Below, piece after piece: positions 49,662-60,952 of a stretch of DNA of 64,000 bases. The number at the start of each line of letters is the position of its first letter. The stretch's first letter is position 1. This DNA is from Sordaria brevicollis (Eukaryota; Ascomycota; Sordariomycetes; Sordariales; Sordariaceae), in the NCBI GenBank assembly GCA_033439795.1, contig JAUTDP010000014.1:1116001-1180000 (forward strand). The letters run 5' to 3'. The notes under the pieces were generated by a model. That model was not told where the DNA came from. It did not search any database and was given only the letters and a program-made list of their open reading frames with translations. The translations under genes were made by a program, and so were the position numbers.

Positions 49662-49666
49662 AAAGC
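49662..49666. repeat. Target-site duplication, left copy (AAAGC)
   Basis: The five bases AAAGC directly abut the outer TG of the left LTR and are repeated exactly at 55220-55224 beyond the right LTR. Five-base duplications are made by Ty1/copia integrases. Confidence 0.9.
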
Positions 49667-49860
49667 TGTCAGATTATATAGGGGAATTGATTGATTCTAT
49701 ATATCTATATGTAATTGTAGAGAATAGGATTCTGGAATTCTAGTCGGGGGAGCTGGGGGTATCCCTTATTTGCCAAGACCTTCTAAGTAGCTAGTAATAC
49801 TAACCAATTATATATTGGTTTATACTATTTTAGCCTAGAATACTACCCTAGAATCTAATA
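49667..49860 (-). repeat. LTR (left copy; 3' LTR in element orientation)
   Basis: These 194 bases align end to end, without gaps, with 55026-55219. The differences are almost all C/T or G/A. The outer part (49667 to about 49790) is close to the unmutated state, beginning TGTCAG, while the inner part, ending ATCTAATA, is strongly mutated. Confidence 0.95.
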
Positions 49861-49939
49861 TACCCCTTCACTCGAAGACCGTCTCGATTACCCTTTTAGG
49901 GTCGAGAGTAAAGCTATTTACACATTTCCTATTCCCTTT

Positions 49940-52900
49940 GGTTAATTTACCGTTACTTCTCCTACTACAATACCCAAATACTTATCCAAATCCTCTATTT
50001 CCAAAGTCTTTTTATTATTACCCACTACAACCGGGCGTAGTAACTTTACAAATATCCCTAATAACTCCTTAAACTTCCTATACTCTAATATTCTAAATAC
50101 TTTCGTTAATCCATTTACGAGTATCTCCTTTATCTCTAAATAATTAATTTTAAAAGTCTCCTTTTTAATAATCTCCTTTCGAAGCTAATATCGATAGATA
50201 TCGATATACCTTATTTTAGTAATAAAAGTAGGAATTTCCTCAATAAATACTTTAATAATTTACTAATTATTATATTTTATAGTAGGGATAGGGTCGTTAA
50301 TTAACCTTATACTTAAAGCTTTAATAAATTAGTTAATAAATAGTATTTCCTTAATAACTTTTTTAATAATATAAAATTCTACTTCTATTATTAACATTAC
50401 AATAACGGTTTATTTAATAATACCCTAATAAATAAATCTACTATACAATTTAATTATAAATCCTTAAAAATTCTTACGGTCTATTTTATTATCAGTAAAC
50501 GAAGCGTTTAAAACTATTTCGAATTAATTACTACTTTTATAATATAAATACTAATCCTTAATTATATAAAGGTAATAAATAACTTTCTTACTAATATTAT
50601 AATATTTTAAATTAGGATTATAATTAAAATAAACTAATCGACTAATTAAAAAAACTATATTTAATCGCGTATTAATAGCGGCGTATAATATAAAGCCTAT
50701 ATTAATTTAGTAATTTCTAATTTTAATATAGTTAATTAATCTATCGAAGGGTAATAATTCTTATTATTTTATTAATATTATAATAGATTTATAAATCGAT
50801 TTTAATAATTTATTAATTTTCTTAATATAGGCTTCTTAAGATAATTAAATTTTTCTTACTTTACGGTTACGGATAATTTTAATACCTAAGAATTATTATA
50901 ATTCTTCACCACCGGTTAATTAATATTTTAACTACAATAAATTAATATATTCTTTAATCTAATCCTCGCATTCTTTTAAATAAGCGAAGACGATATCGTT
51001 AACGTAATATAATATAAATACTCTTTCCTTTTTTATAATATATAAATCTTTAAGAATAGCTTTAAATCCTATACTTTTAAACGTTCTATTTAATTCCTTT
51101 TACTATAATAAAGGGGTTCGTCGGAGGTTATAAAATACTTTTAATAATTTAAGAACCTTTCCTTCTACCTAATATCCTAATAATATACGTATATAAATTT
51201 CTTTATCGATTATAATATTTACGAAGGCATTTACCGCATCCTATTAAATAAATTCTATATTAAAACGAATTACTAATATAACGATAATTCGGAAAGACTT
51301 TCCCGCTAAGGTAGAAGTATAGGTATTAACGCCTATTTTATATTATTAATCTCTTCGAATTATTAATTTAACTTTAATTTTATTTAAAGTATTATTTTTA
51401 TTAAATTTATAAATATATATTTATATACAATTAAAAATCTATTTCCTTTTAGTATAAAGGATATTTTAATCGACCTTAACCTAAATTCTTATATCTTTAT
51501 AGTTATTAAAATAAATTCGTTCTACCTTACGAAACTTTTCGTTAAGAGGATAATTTTCGAAATCGTAATAATTCTTTAATACCCCCGGGAAATTATAATA
51601 ATATAAATTATTTAATCTATTATACTTAATCAATAATTATTATACCTCTACCTTTATAACCGTTCTAGTAATTATTTCTATTATTAATTATAATAATCTT
51701 CCTACTAAAAAGGCATTCTCTTATAATTCTAATTTTCGAAAATATTTATCAATTATTTAATTTAATATAACGCCTATATATAAAGTTACTACGTACGAAG
51801 GAGGGGTATTTAGCGGTATTGGGTATAAATTTATAATAAAGTCGATAATTATTTTATCCGGCCCTATAATTTCGTAAATATCCCCGGCCTTAATTTCTTA
51901 AGCGGTTTCTTATTAAGAATTTAGGGTTTCTTCTTCGAATATTATATTTAGAAGAAGTTCGACTTCGGTATTTTCTAAATAAGGATTTACTAGTACCCCC
52001 TAATTTAAGTCCTATTTATCTATTTTATTTAGTTTTTTAACGAATTCTTCGGTAATTATTATTTTTAAAATTATTAAATCCTCTTTAATATTAATCTCAT
52101 CGGGGGAGAATTTAATACGTTTATTAAATATTACATCGTATATTTATATAATTTATTTCGTAACGGGGTTTTATATATAATATATCGAAGAAACGCTATA
52201 TCCAATTAAATAGCCGATCTACGCTCTAAGGAAATACTTTTAATAACGTTTTTCTTTCTTTTATACCGTATTAATTATAAAATATACTTTATACCTATAT
52301 ATTCGAAAATAATTAATATTTAATCGCTATAATTCTTATTAATTATATTATTAAACAATATAAGTATAAAAGCGTTCGTATAGGGATTTCTAATTATAAA
52401 AGTATTAAAATAATTGGTTTAATAAATAAATTACTACGTATATAATTTCTAATTATAAATCGATCGGAAATTTTAAATTATTTTTTATAATATTATATCG
52501 TTACTTCACTATACCCCTTAAACGCTCTACTCTACTATTTTATTTTTAAATATTAAGAATAGAGGGCTCGAATAATATACTTCTTATTCCGAATTTAATT
52601 AATATTTCTCCTTAATTAAATTTATTATTATATTCGAAGGCCTTAACCTTAATATTATATTAATATATTAATATATTTACATAATTATATAAAATCGAAG
52701 TAATATTAGTAAATATCCGGTTCGAAAGGTAATAATCCTATATATATTTAAATTATTAGTAAATAATAAATATAAAGTATCAGTATCCGTTAATACCCTT
52801 ATCGAATTCGAGGAAATTTATTATAAAATATTACCCTAATTTATATTTATAATTTCGAAAGATTCGCTATATTTAATATCGTATTTTTATTATAATATAA

Positions 52901-54950
52901 GCATCGTATTCGATTATCGGTATCCCTTTTAAGGGTATTATAAAAGGGAGATCGCTCGAAGGCTCTTCGGTCGAAGTAGAATTTATCGCGACCGCGTTAT
53001 TTATATCCTTCTTTTTAATTAAAATACTTTATAATTATACCCTATCGATATTTTATAAATATTTAAATACTTAAAGACTAAAATAACCGAATTAGTAATA
53101 CTATATTTTAATAATTTAAATCGACGGTTTCTTCGTATAAAAATTAATTTAATATCGCCGTACTATAAATATTAATTTAATAAATAATATAAATAAATAT
53201 TCTAAAATTATTTAATTAAAAATAATATTTAAAGAATAAAAGAATAACCCGTTAACTCTCTTTAAATAATTATTTAAAAGTCGATAATCCTAATAAAAAC
53301 CCTACCTTCGTAATAGGAAAAGGGAAACGAAATTAATAACGAAGTTAGGGCAAAATACGACTTCTTTCAACCGTAATTTTAAATTACCTTTCTTACCTTT
53401 AATAATAACGTTAACCTCTTTAAAACCTTAAATTTTAATATAGGAATTACTTACTTATAAATAATTATTTAAATCGGTATAATAAAAATAATAAAAACGA
53501 ATAATTTTATTAAATATATAGAGAAAGCTCTCCGAATTTAAAATAATTAAATTTTTAAGGGAATATTCTTTTCGCTCATTTCCGTTACTAATTTAGAAAA
53601 TTACCCTATACTCCTCCCTAAGGAATTATATAAATTTAAATTTTACCGTCTTAATAACTTTCTCCCTAATAGTTTTAATTTTTTTAATTAAATTAATATC
53701 CTTCGTAATATTAATTTCAACGGTTCGTATAATAGAAGGATATAACCTAAAAACTTCAAATTTAACGTTTAAATTTACGTATTAATACTCTTTAAAAGAA
53801 TAAAATCCTTTTTTATATATTTTATATACGGGGAAATCCTTACCTTTACCCTTCTTATCTCTCGAATTTTATTTTTTACGCGTATTCTCGGAATTATCCG
53901 ACGCTTACTTTTATTTACTTATATTACCTTTAAGCTTCTTATTTTTACTTTATTAACGAATATTCCTATTATTAATTTTTTAATAATTATTAATTTTATT
54001 ATTATTATTAACGTAATAATAAATTTAACCGTTAATTTTAATAATAAACGCCTTACGATTATTTTTACCTATAGAGGTTATAATACTATAGTAACTATTT
54101 ATACCCTACTTCTTAAAATCTTCGTATACTTCTATATATTTTAAAATATTATTTTCTATTTTATTATTGAATTTCTATATTATATCGGCGTAATTAAGTC
54201 GGATAATTTTAATAGTAGCGTAAAAATCGTTATACTAAAATATAGCGTTTATATATTCTTTAATTCCTTTAATAATATTATTACTTATAATTATAGCCTA
54301 ATTTTAAAGTTAAGTATTAAAATTAGTCGGTTCTTTTCGAAGGATTGCGATATTATCGGTATAGGTTTTACGGGCATTAACGAATTTATTAATAATATTA
54401 TATTAAATTCTTTATTTAAAAAGGTTATATTAAATTTAAATATTTTATTCTTCCTTTATAGCCGAACCTTAAAGTCTATAATTAATTAAAAATCTTATTT
54501 AAATTTTTATAGCCTTATCCCTAATTTCGAATCTTAGCTAATCCTTCTTCTTATCGGGGTAAATAATTTTAATATTACAATAGAATTAAAAACTACCTAA
54601 ATTTTCTTCGGTAAGGATCTTATTGATTAGGATATCGTTTTAATAATAGTAAGGAACTTCAACGGTTTCTCTAACTTTATTTATTATAGTACGAGGGAAA
54701 CCGGCTTTAAGAAGACGTAATTCTTTATTAATTATTTCGATACGGAGTTTAGCAATTGGTTTAAGAGGGAAATTGCCGGGTTTAGGGTAAAAAGGCTCGC
54801 GGAATATATCGACTTCGCTTAAGAATTAAATTTTAATAATATTAGGATCGTATTTAATTTATAGTATCTCCTCCTAACGGACCTAATCGTCGCTATCGGT
54901 AAGGAAGGGGTTATTATTAGTTATCTTATTAATTTACTTTGAAGAAAATA
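49940..54950 (-). pseudogene. copia gag-pol relic (protease, integrase, RT, RNase H)
   Basis: Translating the minus strand and treating TAA/TAG as former Gln or Trp codons gives recognisable copia domains. The protease site reads LIILNSESFLYIFN near 53530-53550, corresponding to DSG with Asp changed to Asn. It is followed by GNLKLRLKEVVFCPNFVINF. The RT has DAVNAFVN near 51230, VLKLLKVFYNLRRTPLL near 51115-51160 (the LYGL-x-Q-x-P motif) and YYVNDIVFA at about 50985-51009, where the catalytic YVDD has become YVND. The RNase H end reads VEFYIIKKVIKEILFINQFI, then IRYIDIYRYQLRKEI and ILVNGLTKVF near 50090-50390. Mutated catalytic residues and many stops show the enzyme is dead. The gag part (about 54000-54950) is too degraded to delimit. 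Confidence 0.88.
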
Positions 54951-55025
54951 TCGTAATAGTAATAATAATAGTAGTATTATCGTTATTATCGGTATTAATA
55001 ATAATAAATATATTAGATTGTTAAT

Positions 55026-55219
55026 TATTAAATTATATAGGGGAATTAATTAATTCTGTATATTTGTGTATAATTATAGAGAATAGGATTCTAGAGTTCT
55101 GGTCGGGGGAGCTGGGGGTATCCCTTATTTGCTAAGACCTTCTGGGTGGCTGGCAGTGCTGACCAGCTGTATACTGGTCTATACTGTTTTGGCCCAGAAT
55201 ACCACCCTGGAATCTGACA
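55026..55219 (-). repeat. LTR (right copy; 5' LTR in element orientation)
   Basis: These 194 bases pair with 49667-49860. Here the inner end is mutated (TATTAA instead of TGTCAG) while the outer 100 bases, ending AATCTGACA, look nearly unmutated and contain many TpG and CpA steps. Confidence 0.95.
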
Positions 55220-55224
55220 AAAGC
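55220..55224. repeat. Target-site duplication, right copy (AAAGC)
   Basis: This is an exact match to the five bases at 49662-49666, directly adjoining the right LTR terminus. Confidence 0.9.
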
Positions 55225-56479
55225 AGGCGTTCTGCGTACTGTGTACATTCGGCCAAGTGGCTACGACAGGGGTCAGCAAGGTACCGTGTACCGTGGACTT
55301 CATCGACCTTTCAATTCCACTTGCACATCCACTTTTTCGACTTTGGACTCGGTCGCTAGCGTCCCGGCGTGCAGCACTTTTTCTCCAGTGGGCATTCCAT
55401 TGTGGGTTCCCCTCGGCGGGCAGCGCAGCTTCTGAGTGGCCTGTTTCGAGTTGTCGAGTGGGTTTTTTTTCCTTTGGTCGGCGGGCATGTGCGGGCGTGT
55501 GCGTCCCGAGCACGAGAAATTGGAAAGCAGCAGTGGCTCTCTGCAGAAATGGTGGAAAGAGCAGCCCGTGGGCAGTGGACATTCGTTCGAGGCACAACTC
55601 CTCCAAGATCTTGACGGTCAAATGAGAATGAAAGGTTGTCCCGTGCTGCTGAACAGAGGAGCAGCAGTCACCACCCGAGAACGTGGGGAAAACTTTCTTT
55701 TCATTCCAATCCACCTTGTGCTCTTTCCTGACTGGACCGGAGGAGTTCTTGCTCGTGGTGGTGGTGCTTCGGCTGCTGCAACTGAACTCCTGCTAGGTGC
55801 CGCTTGGCTAGGTACCTTACCTACCTATTCACACACCTCCACTGCGAGAGTCCTGGCAACTGTGCTGCTACACGCTACGACACTAGCTCCAAAAGCCCCA
55901 AAATTGTATACGTACCTCTGCCCGTGGAGCCCGTCGCCTCTTTGAAGACCCAGGAACCTCTCCACAGCGACTGAAAGTCAATTTCACAGTCATCGGCTGC
56001 CGTCTACGTCGTCGTCCAAACTTTAAACTACACCTTCAACAACAATCTTTTCTTTTTGTGTCGTTGTCGCCGTCCCCGTCGCAATTCCCAGTCGACATCT
56101 TCATTATCTGTTCCGCGAGACAGCGCACCACAGTTAAGACTGACTGACCGTCCGTGACCTTCCATCTCGTCTCTTTGACCTGCGCTACAATCCCGGCCTA
56201 GGTCTTTAGTAGCTCTTGCCCTACAACTACACTACCCGCGGCCTACCTACAACAGACTCATACCACCACTGCCGCAGCAGCCAGCTCTTCCCGCCTTCTA
56301 CCTATTCGCTTGCTGTCAGCCTGTCACCTGTCGGTCCTCCCACGACCCGGAATCCCTTCCCCCCCCCTCCACTTTCTCAGACTCTTTTCCTCAGACACGC
56401 AGAGTCAACGTCAACCGCAACAGTCTCATCATCCAAACCCCGGCAGGTTTCGCTCCTCCACCTCTTTCCCTGTGCGACA
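55225..56479 (+). promoter_or_regulatory. nit-2 upstream region and leader
   Basis: These 1255 bases between the copia element and the nit-2 ATG must contain the proximal promoter and leader. The last 450 bases are rich in C and CT runs, typical of fungal leaders. The open frame upstream of 56480 in the same phase has no ATG, so the first in-frame ATG is at 56480. Opposite-strand frames here are unlikely to be genes. I could not assign a transcription start or individual GATA control sites with confidence. Confidence 0.5.
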
Positions 56480-59400
56480 ATGGCGGCCAGCACCACAACC
56501 CCAACCGCCACGACAAGGCCGTTTTTCTCCATGAACCCGACGACAACAGAGCACGACTTCCGCTTCCCGCGCAGGCCAGGTGACTCCGTGGCCGGCACCG
56601 GACTTGGAGGCGGCGCCATGTCATCGGCCTCTGCCCACAACCAGCACCACTCCATGAACGCATTCGCCCAGCACAATGCGGCCAGTGCCCGTTTCCGTGA
56701 TAGCTTCGGCCGCGCCAACAACAGCATCAACGGCTTTGCGGCCAACAACAACTTTCAGAGCCGTAGCAGCAACAACAACAGCAGTAGTAAAATCAACCAG
56801 CCCGCCAGTGACTATCACAACAGCCAGTCGGCCTCCAGCGGCGGCGCAGCCTATGATCTGCTCCGCTCATCCGCTTTCCCGCCTTTTCAGGACGGCCTGG
56901 CTGGCATGACCCAGAGCCCAGAAGAGATGCAGAAGCAGGACCCGCTGGCTGTCCAGGTCTGGAAGTACTTTGCAAAGGCCAAGCTGGCCCTGCCCAACCA
57001 GGAGCGCATGGAGAACTTGACTTGGCGAATGATGGCCAAGCCGCTGCAGGCCCGTCGTGTGCAAATGGAGACAGACCGGTAAGTGAAAGAGAGACTCTTT
57101 TAAGAAGACGATGTGTGTGTTGTTCCTCGAGTGTCTGGCCAGCAAGCTAATTATAATTGTCTTGGTTGTGAAAAGGGCACACCGTTCTTCGGAAACAGCC
57201 CCTCAAAAATTGACAAGCGGCATCGCGCAATTGCGCAAGTCCTCGGAGCAGACCCAATCCCAGGGGTCTGACCTCATGAACTTGGACGATTTCATCAACG
57301 GCGAAAACATGGGCACGCCATCTGGCATGTCTTTTGCGCCTTCGCCCGAAACTTCCTCCAAGATGACCGATGATAGAGCTGTGCACCACTCCACGGCTTC
57401 AGCGATCCCCATCAAGTCTCGCAAGGAGCAGCAGACTCAGCACATGATCCCTCAGTCCGTCCCCGCGGCCCTGCACCACCCAAGGATGCAGACCGAGTTT
57501 GGCTACCTTCCTCGACATCTTCGCAAAACCAGCATCGACGAGACGAGCAAACGCGTGAGTAGCTTTCTTATCAGTTCCGCATGCTGATCTGGTGTAATCT
57601 GGTCTGATACAATTATCCTTTGTCTAGAACCTGAACCGAAAACGCCCCGCCGACTTTTCTCCTCATGTCTCGGCCGTGACTCCCAACTACGCAGCGAACG
57701 GCCTTGATGCCGATACTGATCTCCATGATTATTCGCTTGATCATACGGGCCTCGGCGGCATGCAGCAGCAGACTGCCCATTCTTCGATTCCCTACGCTCT
57801 CGATACCGCCAACCTCGATGCCGAATCGTTTATCACCTCTGCTGGTCCTTTCCAGCAGAACTTCTCCTTCTCGCCGTCCACATCGCCCATGGTCAGCCAT
57901 GATCCATTCACGGCCATGTTCGGCCCCAACAACTCTTCAATGCACAGTGGCCCAGTCAACGGCAATAACTTCTACTCGCCGCCCGCTTCCGCTTTCCAGT
58001 CGACCGCCTCTACGCCTCATCCCATGAATGAGGGAGGTGATAACTTCTACTTCGGTGTTGACATGCGCCAGGCTCGTCAGCAGCCTTATCGGGGAGGAAA
58101 CCACGGCATGGGCAATTCCTTGTCTCACCAGTTCCCCTATGGCGGTAACGGAAACATGATGTTCCCCGCGTCTTCGGCTGGTCCGGAGCCGACGCCTTCG
58201 TTTACGGCCCCGAACTCGTTTAGCGGTCACATTGACCCCACCCAAGTGTTCCATAATGAGCAGCCGGTCCGGTCACCAGGCATCAATATGTTGCAGGACA
58301 GTCTATTTACGTTCGGAGCGGAATCTGATGGAGACGAGGAAGATGGTGGCGCATTTGCCGACCGCAACCTTTCGATTTCTCATGACTTCTCTTCGCAGAG
58401 CATGGACGAATCGGCGTTCGATTCGTCATCTATGGGATGGGATCCGTCTCTGCCCGGAAACTTCAGCACGCAGGCGGCAAGGTATCCTGGAGGCCCGCCA
58501 CGTAAGCAGGTCACGATTGGCGCTACTACCACCGACTATGTGGATAACACCGGGGACTGGGATGGAAACGGTCTTCCCAGGTCTCAGTCGCAGTCATTCC
58601 GTCAGAACGACTCCCGAAAAGGGAAGATGCCTAGGACGGCATCGACTCCAGGTCTGTCTGCTAGGATGAATCCATTTGAGAGGCTTGCTCAGTCTACCTC
58701 CCATTCACCACCCGCCGATGCTGGTCGTTCTTCCGGTCTTTCCTCGGTCCCAGCCAGCCGACCTTCGTCCCCTCCTCCCGGGGCGAAACAGGGCTCTACC
58801 ACGAACTTGCAGGGCGCGGCTGGAAACTCGACGGATACCCCGACAACTTGCACCAATTGCTTTACCCAGACGACCCCCTTGTGGCGCCGGAACCCCGATG
58901 GACAGCCTCTGTGCAATGCTTGCGGCTTGTTCTTGAAGCTACATGGTGTTGTGAGGCCACTTAGTTTGAAGACTGATGTCATCAAGAAGCGAAACCGTGG
59001 TTCGGGCGCGAGCTTGCCCGTTGGTGGTACAAGCACGCGGTCAAAGAAGAACGCCAGCATGAGTGCAGTGGCTCGCAAGAACTCGACTTTGTCTATCACC
59101 TCTAACGCGAACAACCAACCGGCCGCCCAGGTGGCGACACCGCCAGCTCAGCAGCAGAACCGTGCGAGCAGCGTCAATGAGAGCGAGAGCCCCGCGAGTG
59201 GCCCCGCTTCGGGTGGTAACACAGCGGGTAGTACCCCCACGAGTTACCATGGAAGCGCTGGTTCTTCCAGTGGTGTTGTTAGTGGCAAGAATGTGATCCC
59301 TATCGCGTCTGCACCGCCCAAGGCTGCCCCAGGGCCTGGAGCCGGTTCTATGGGTCGCCGTGATACCATCAGCTCGAAACGCCAGAGGCGTCACAGCAAG

Positions 59401-59733
59401 AGCGCCGGAAGCGATCAGCCCGTCAGTGCTGGAGCTGTTAGCAGCAGCGGAATGGATGTCGACAGTCCCGCGAATTCCACGGCCTCTAACGAAACAATGC
59501 CCACCTTCAACCCAGGTGGTGCCTTTTCTTCACTTCCCCCTTCGACACAGAGCAGCCTTGGTTTCGGAAATGGATACATCAACACCCCTCGTCCCATGGT
59601 TGGACCTGGTAGCATGATGGGAATGCCGAACGGCCAAGCTGGCCAAATGATGGGTGCGAGCGGCAGTGGCGGGCCTGGCAGTGGCCCGTCCCGTACTGGA
59701 GCCGAGTGGGAATGGCTCACAATGAGTCTCTAA
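56480..59733 (+). CDS. nit-2: GATA-type global nitrogen regulator NIT2 (AreA orthologue)
   Basis: Three exons (56480-57078, 57176-57554, 57628-59733) join in phase to 1027 residues, close to the length known for Neurospora NIT2. The N-terminus ([18 protein letters not shown]) and a fungal AreA-type helix at residues 160-188 ([20 protein letters not shown]) are diagnostic. The single zinc finger begins at about residue 734: [20 protein letters not shown] followed by [20 protein letters not shown], with four cysteines as C-x2-C-x17-C-x2-C and a basic tail (KKRNRG). The far C-terminus EWEWLTMSL is the conserved end of AreA/NIT2, contacted by the corepressor NMR. The protein activates nitrate, amino-acid and purine catabolic genes when ammonium or glutamine is limiting. 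An acidic patch ([12 protein letters not shown]) before the finger may contribute to activation. Identification is secure. Confidence 0.97.
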
Positions 59734-60952
59734 TGTGGAGGGCACGACACACGCGATATTGTTTTACGGATTATTTTGATGACTTTTTACGCGATATATC
59801 TTGCCTGGATGGTGTACCCTTTTTGTTTTCTTTTGTTATGGGTTTTCTCATTGAATGTTGCAGCAGATGGGGGGGCTTTGGAATTTTGCACAAGGCAATG
59901 GGGCATTATGGTGTGGCAAATGGCATAGATGGGTCTTGATTTTTGCTTTTCTTACTCTGGCCGGGGGAAACGGTACGGTTGTTTAAGCTGTCGAAGTTTC
60001 CAACGACAGCTATTTCTGAGCATTTTGTTTCCTGCACGTCTCACTTCTGGCACGCTAAGGATTGATAGAGGAAAGGGGCGGATTCATTGGTATGAGATGA
60101 GAGGCCCAGGAGGGGCATGGAAATGTTCTGGAGTATGGGAGGATGTCAAGAGCATTGCCAGCGATTGTCGGCCAGGAAGCTCAGCCTGCCAACATAAAAC
60201 TTGGCTATTCAGGGAAGCGAAGAAGAGCGAGCGGTCACAGCGTGGAAGATAAAGTATAAACCAAGGCAACTTTGGGGGAGGACACATACATTTGCTTCGG
60301 GCGTTCTCTGGTGGAACAAGTCGACAGTCAGAGAAGGAAAGAGAAGGAAGGAGATGAGACAAAGATGATGAGGACGGGACTTGAACCGCATGAGCCTCGC
60401 AATCACTGACGATGTCTTCCCAATGATGTCGGTGAGGTGGGCCGAAGTTATTCAAGTCTCGCACGATTACGCTTTTTGTTCATATACGAGAAAGATGATG
60501 ATACCCGCAATTCTTCTTCTTTTACACACACATTTGCTCCTTTTCTGGCTGGATTTTTGTTTCAAGATAGGTAGATACCATCAATGGAGAGTATCATGCA
60601 GACTTGACTGTTCTTTGCAATGAGTGATGATGACGCCTGTCTCGAAGCCCGAGCACATTTCTCAAAAGCCTCGGAATCTACCATGGACACCATTCACGTA
60701 TCGGAAGGAGGGAATCACTTCATGATAGTGATGACGACAAGATGTAAAGTTGGCGGTACAGCTATGCTTCATTGTGAACGCTCCATATCCGTCTAAAATG
60801 CCAGGCCTCTTACATTCATGAACGCCAACCGAAGCCATGCAACCCAGACTGAAACCATATGATGGAGGTAACCATGCAAATAGACAGAGTAAAACGAAGA
60901 ATAACATCTGAACAAAAGAAAGATAGCGGAGACTCATTAGTCATCATTCTTA
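59734..60952. other. Convergent 3' intergenic region between nit-2 and the transporter gene
   Basis: The two genes are transcribed towards each other, so the 1.2 kb should contain both 3' untranslated regions. I see no further gene. A B-box-like string at about 60373-60385 on the minus strand was checked and does not fold as a tRNA. Confidence 0.6.

Larger units (their letters stand above)
39296..49666. other. 10.4 kb gene-poor, non-RIP intergenic region
   Basis: Base composition is normal, yet no frame shows recognisable domains or the codon preference of the neighbouring genes. Open frames of 170-190 codons at 43378-43902, 46877-47437 and 47511-48050 have irregular composition and no supporting splice pattern. 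A 15-base direct repeat (CCTCACGGAAGACAA type) occurs twice in tandem near 42591-42620. One frame at 40547-41182 is listed separately as a weak candidate. The right edge is the target-site duplication of the copia element. Confidence 0.5.
49667..55219 (-). mobile_element. Full-length Ty1/copia LTR retrotransposon, RIP-inactivated
   Basis: The 5553-base element is bounded by two 194-base LTRs and a matching 5-base target duplication. The minus strand carries the coding relic in the order gag, protease, integrase, reverse transcriptase, RNase H, which defines the copia superfamily; the order of protease, RT and RNase H is directly visible. A purine-rich tract (GTGAAGGGG on the minus strand, about 49862-49875) sits just inside the 49860 LTR boundary where the polypurine tract is expected. 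The LTR ends were TGTCAG and CTGACA before mutation. The interior is AT-rich with scarce CpA and many TAA/TAG, so the copy cannot encode its own proteins. Confidence 0.95.

Noticed and set aside
55091..55714. 207-codon minus-strand frame overlapping the right LTR and the nit-2 upstream region
   Set aside because: It starts in unique DNA and ends inside the LTR, has irregular composition and no recognisable domain.
56216..56479. N-terminal extension of nit-2 upstream of 56480
   Set aside because: The upstream part of the frame has no ATG and is pyrimidine-rich leader; the ATG at 56480 gives the expected NIT2 N-terminus.
60373..60446. Minus-strand B-box-like string GGTTCAAGTCC suggesting a tRNA gene
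   Set aside because: The flanking bases do not form a five-pair T-stem, no A-box fits at the proper distance and no acceptor stem pairs.
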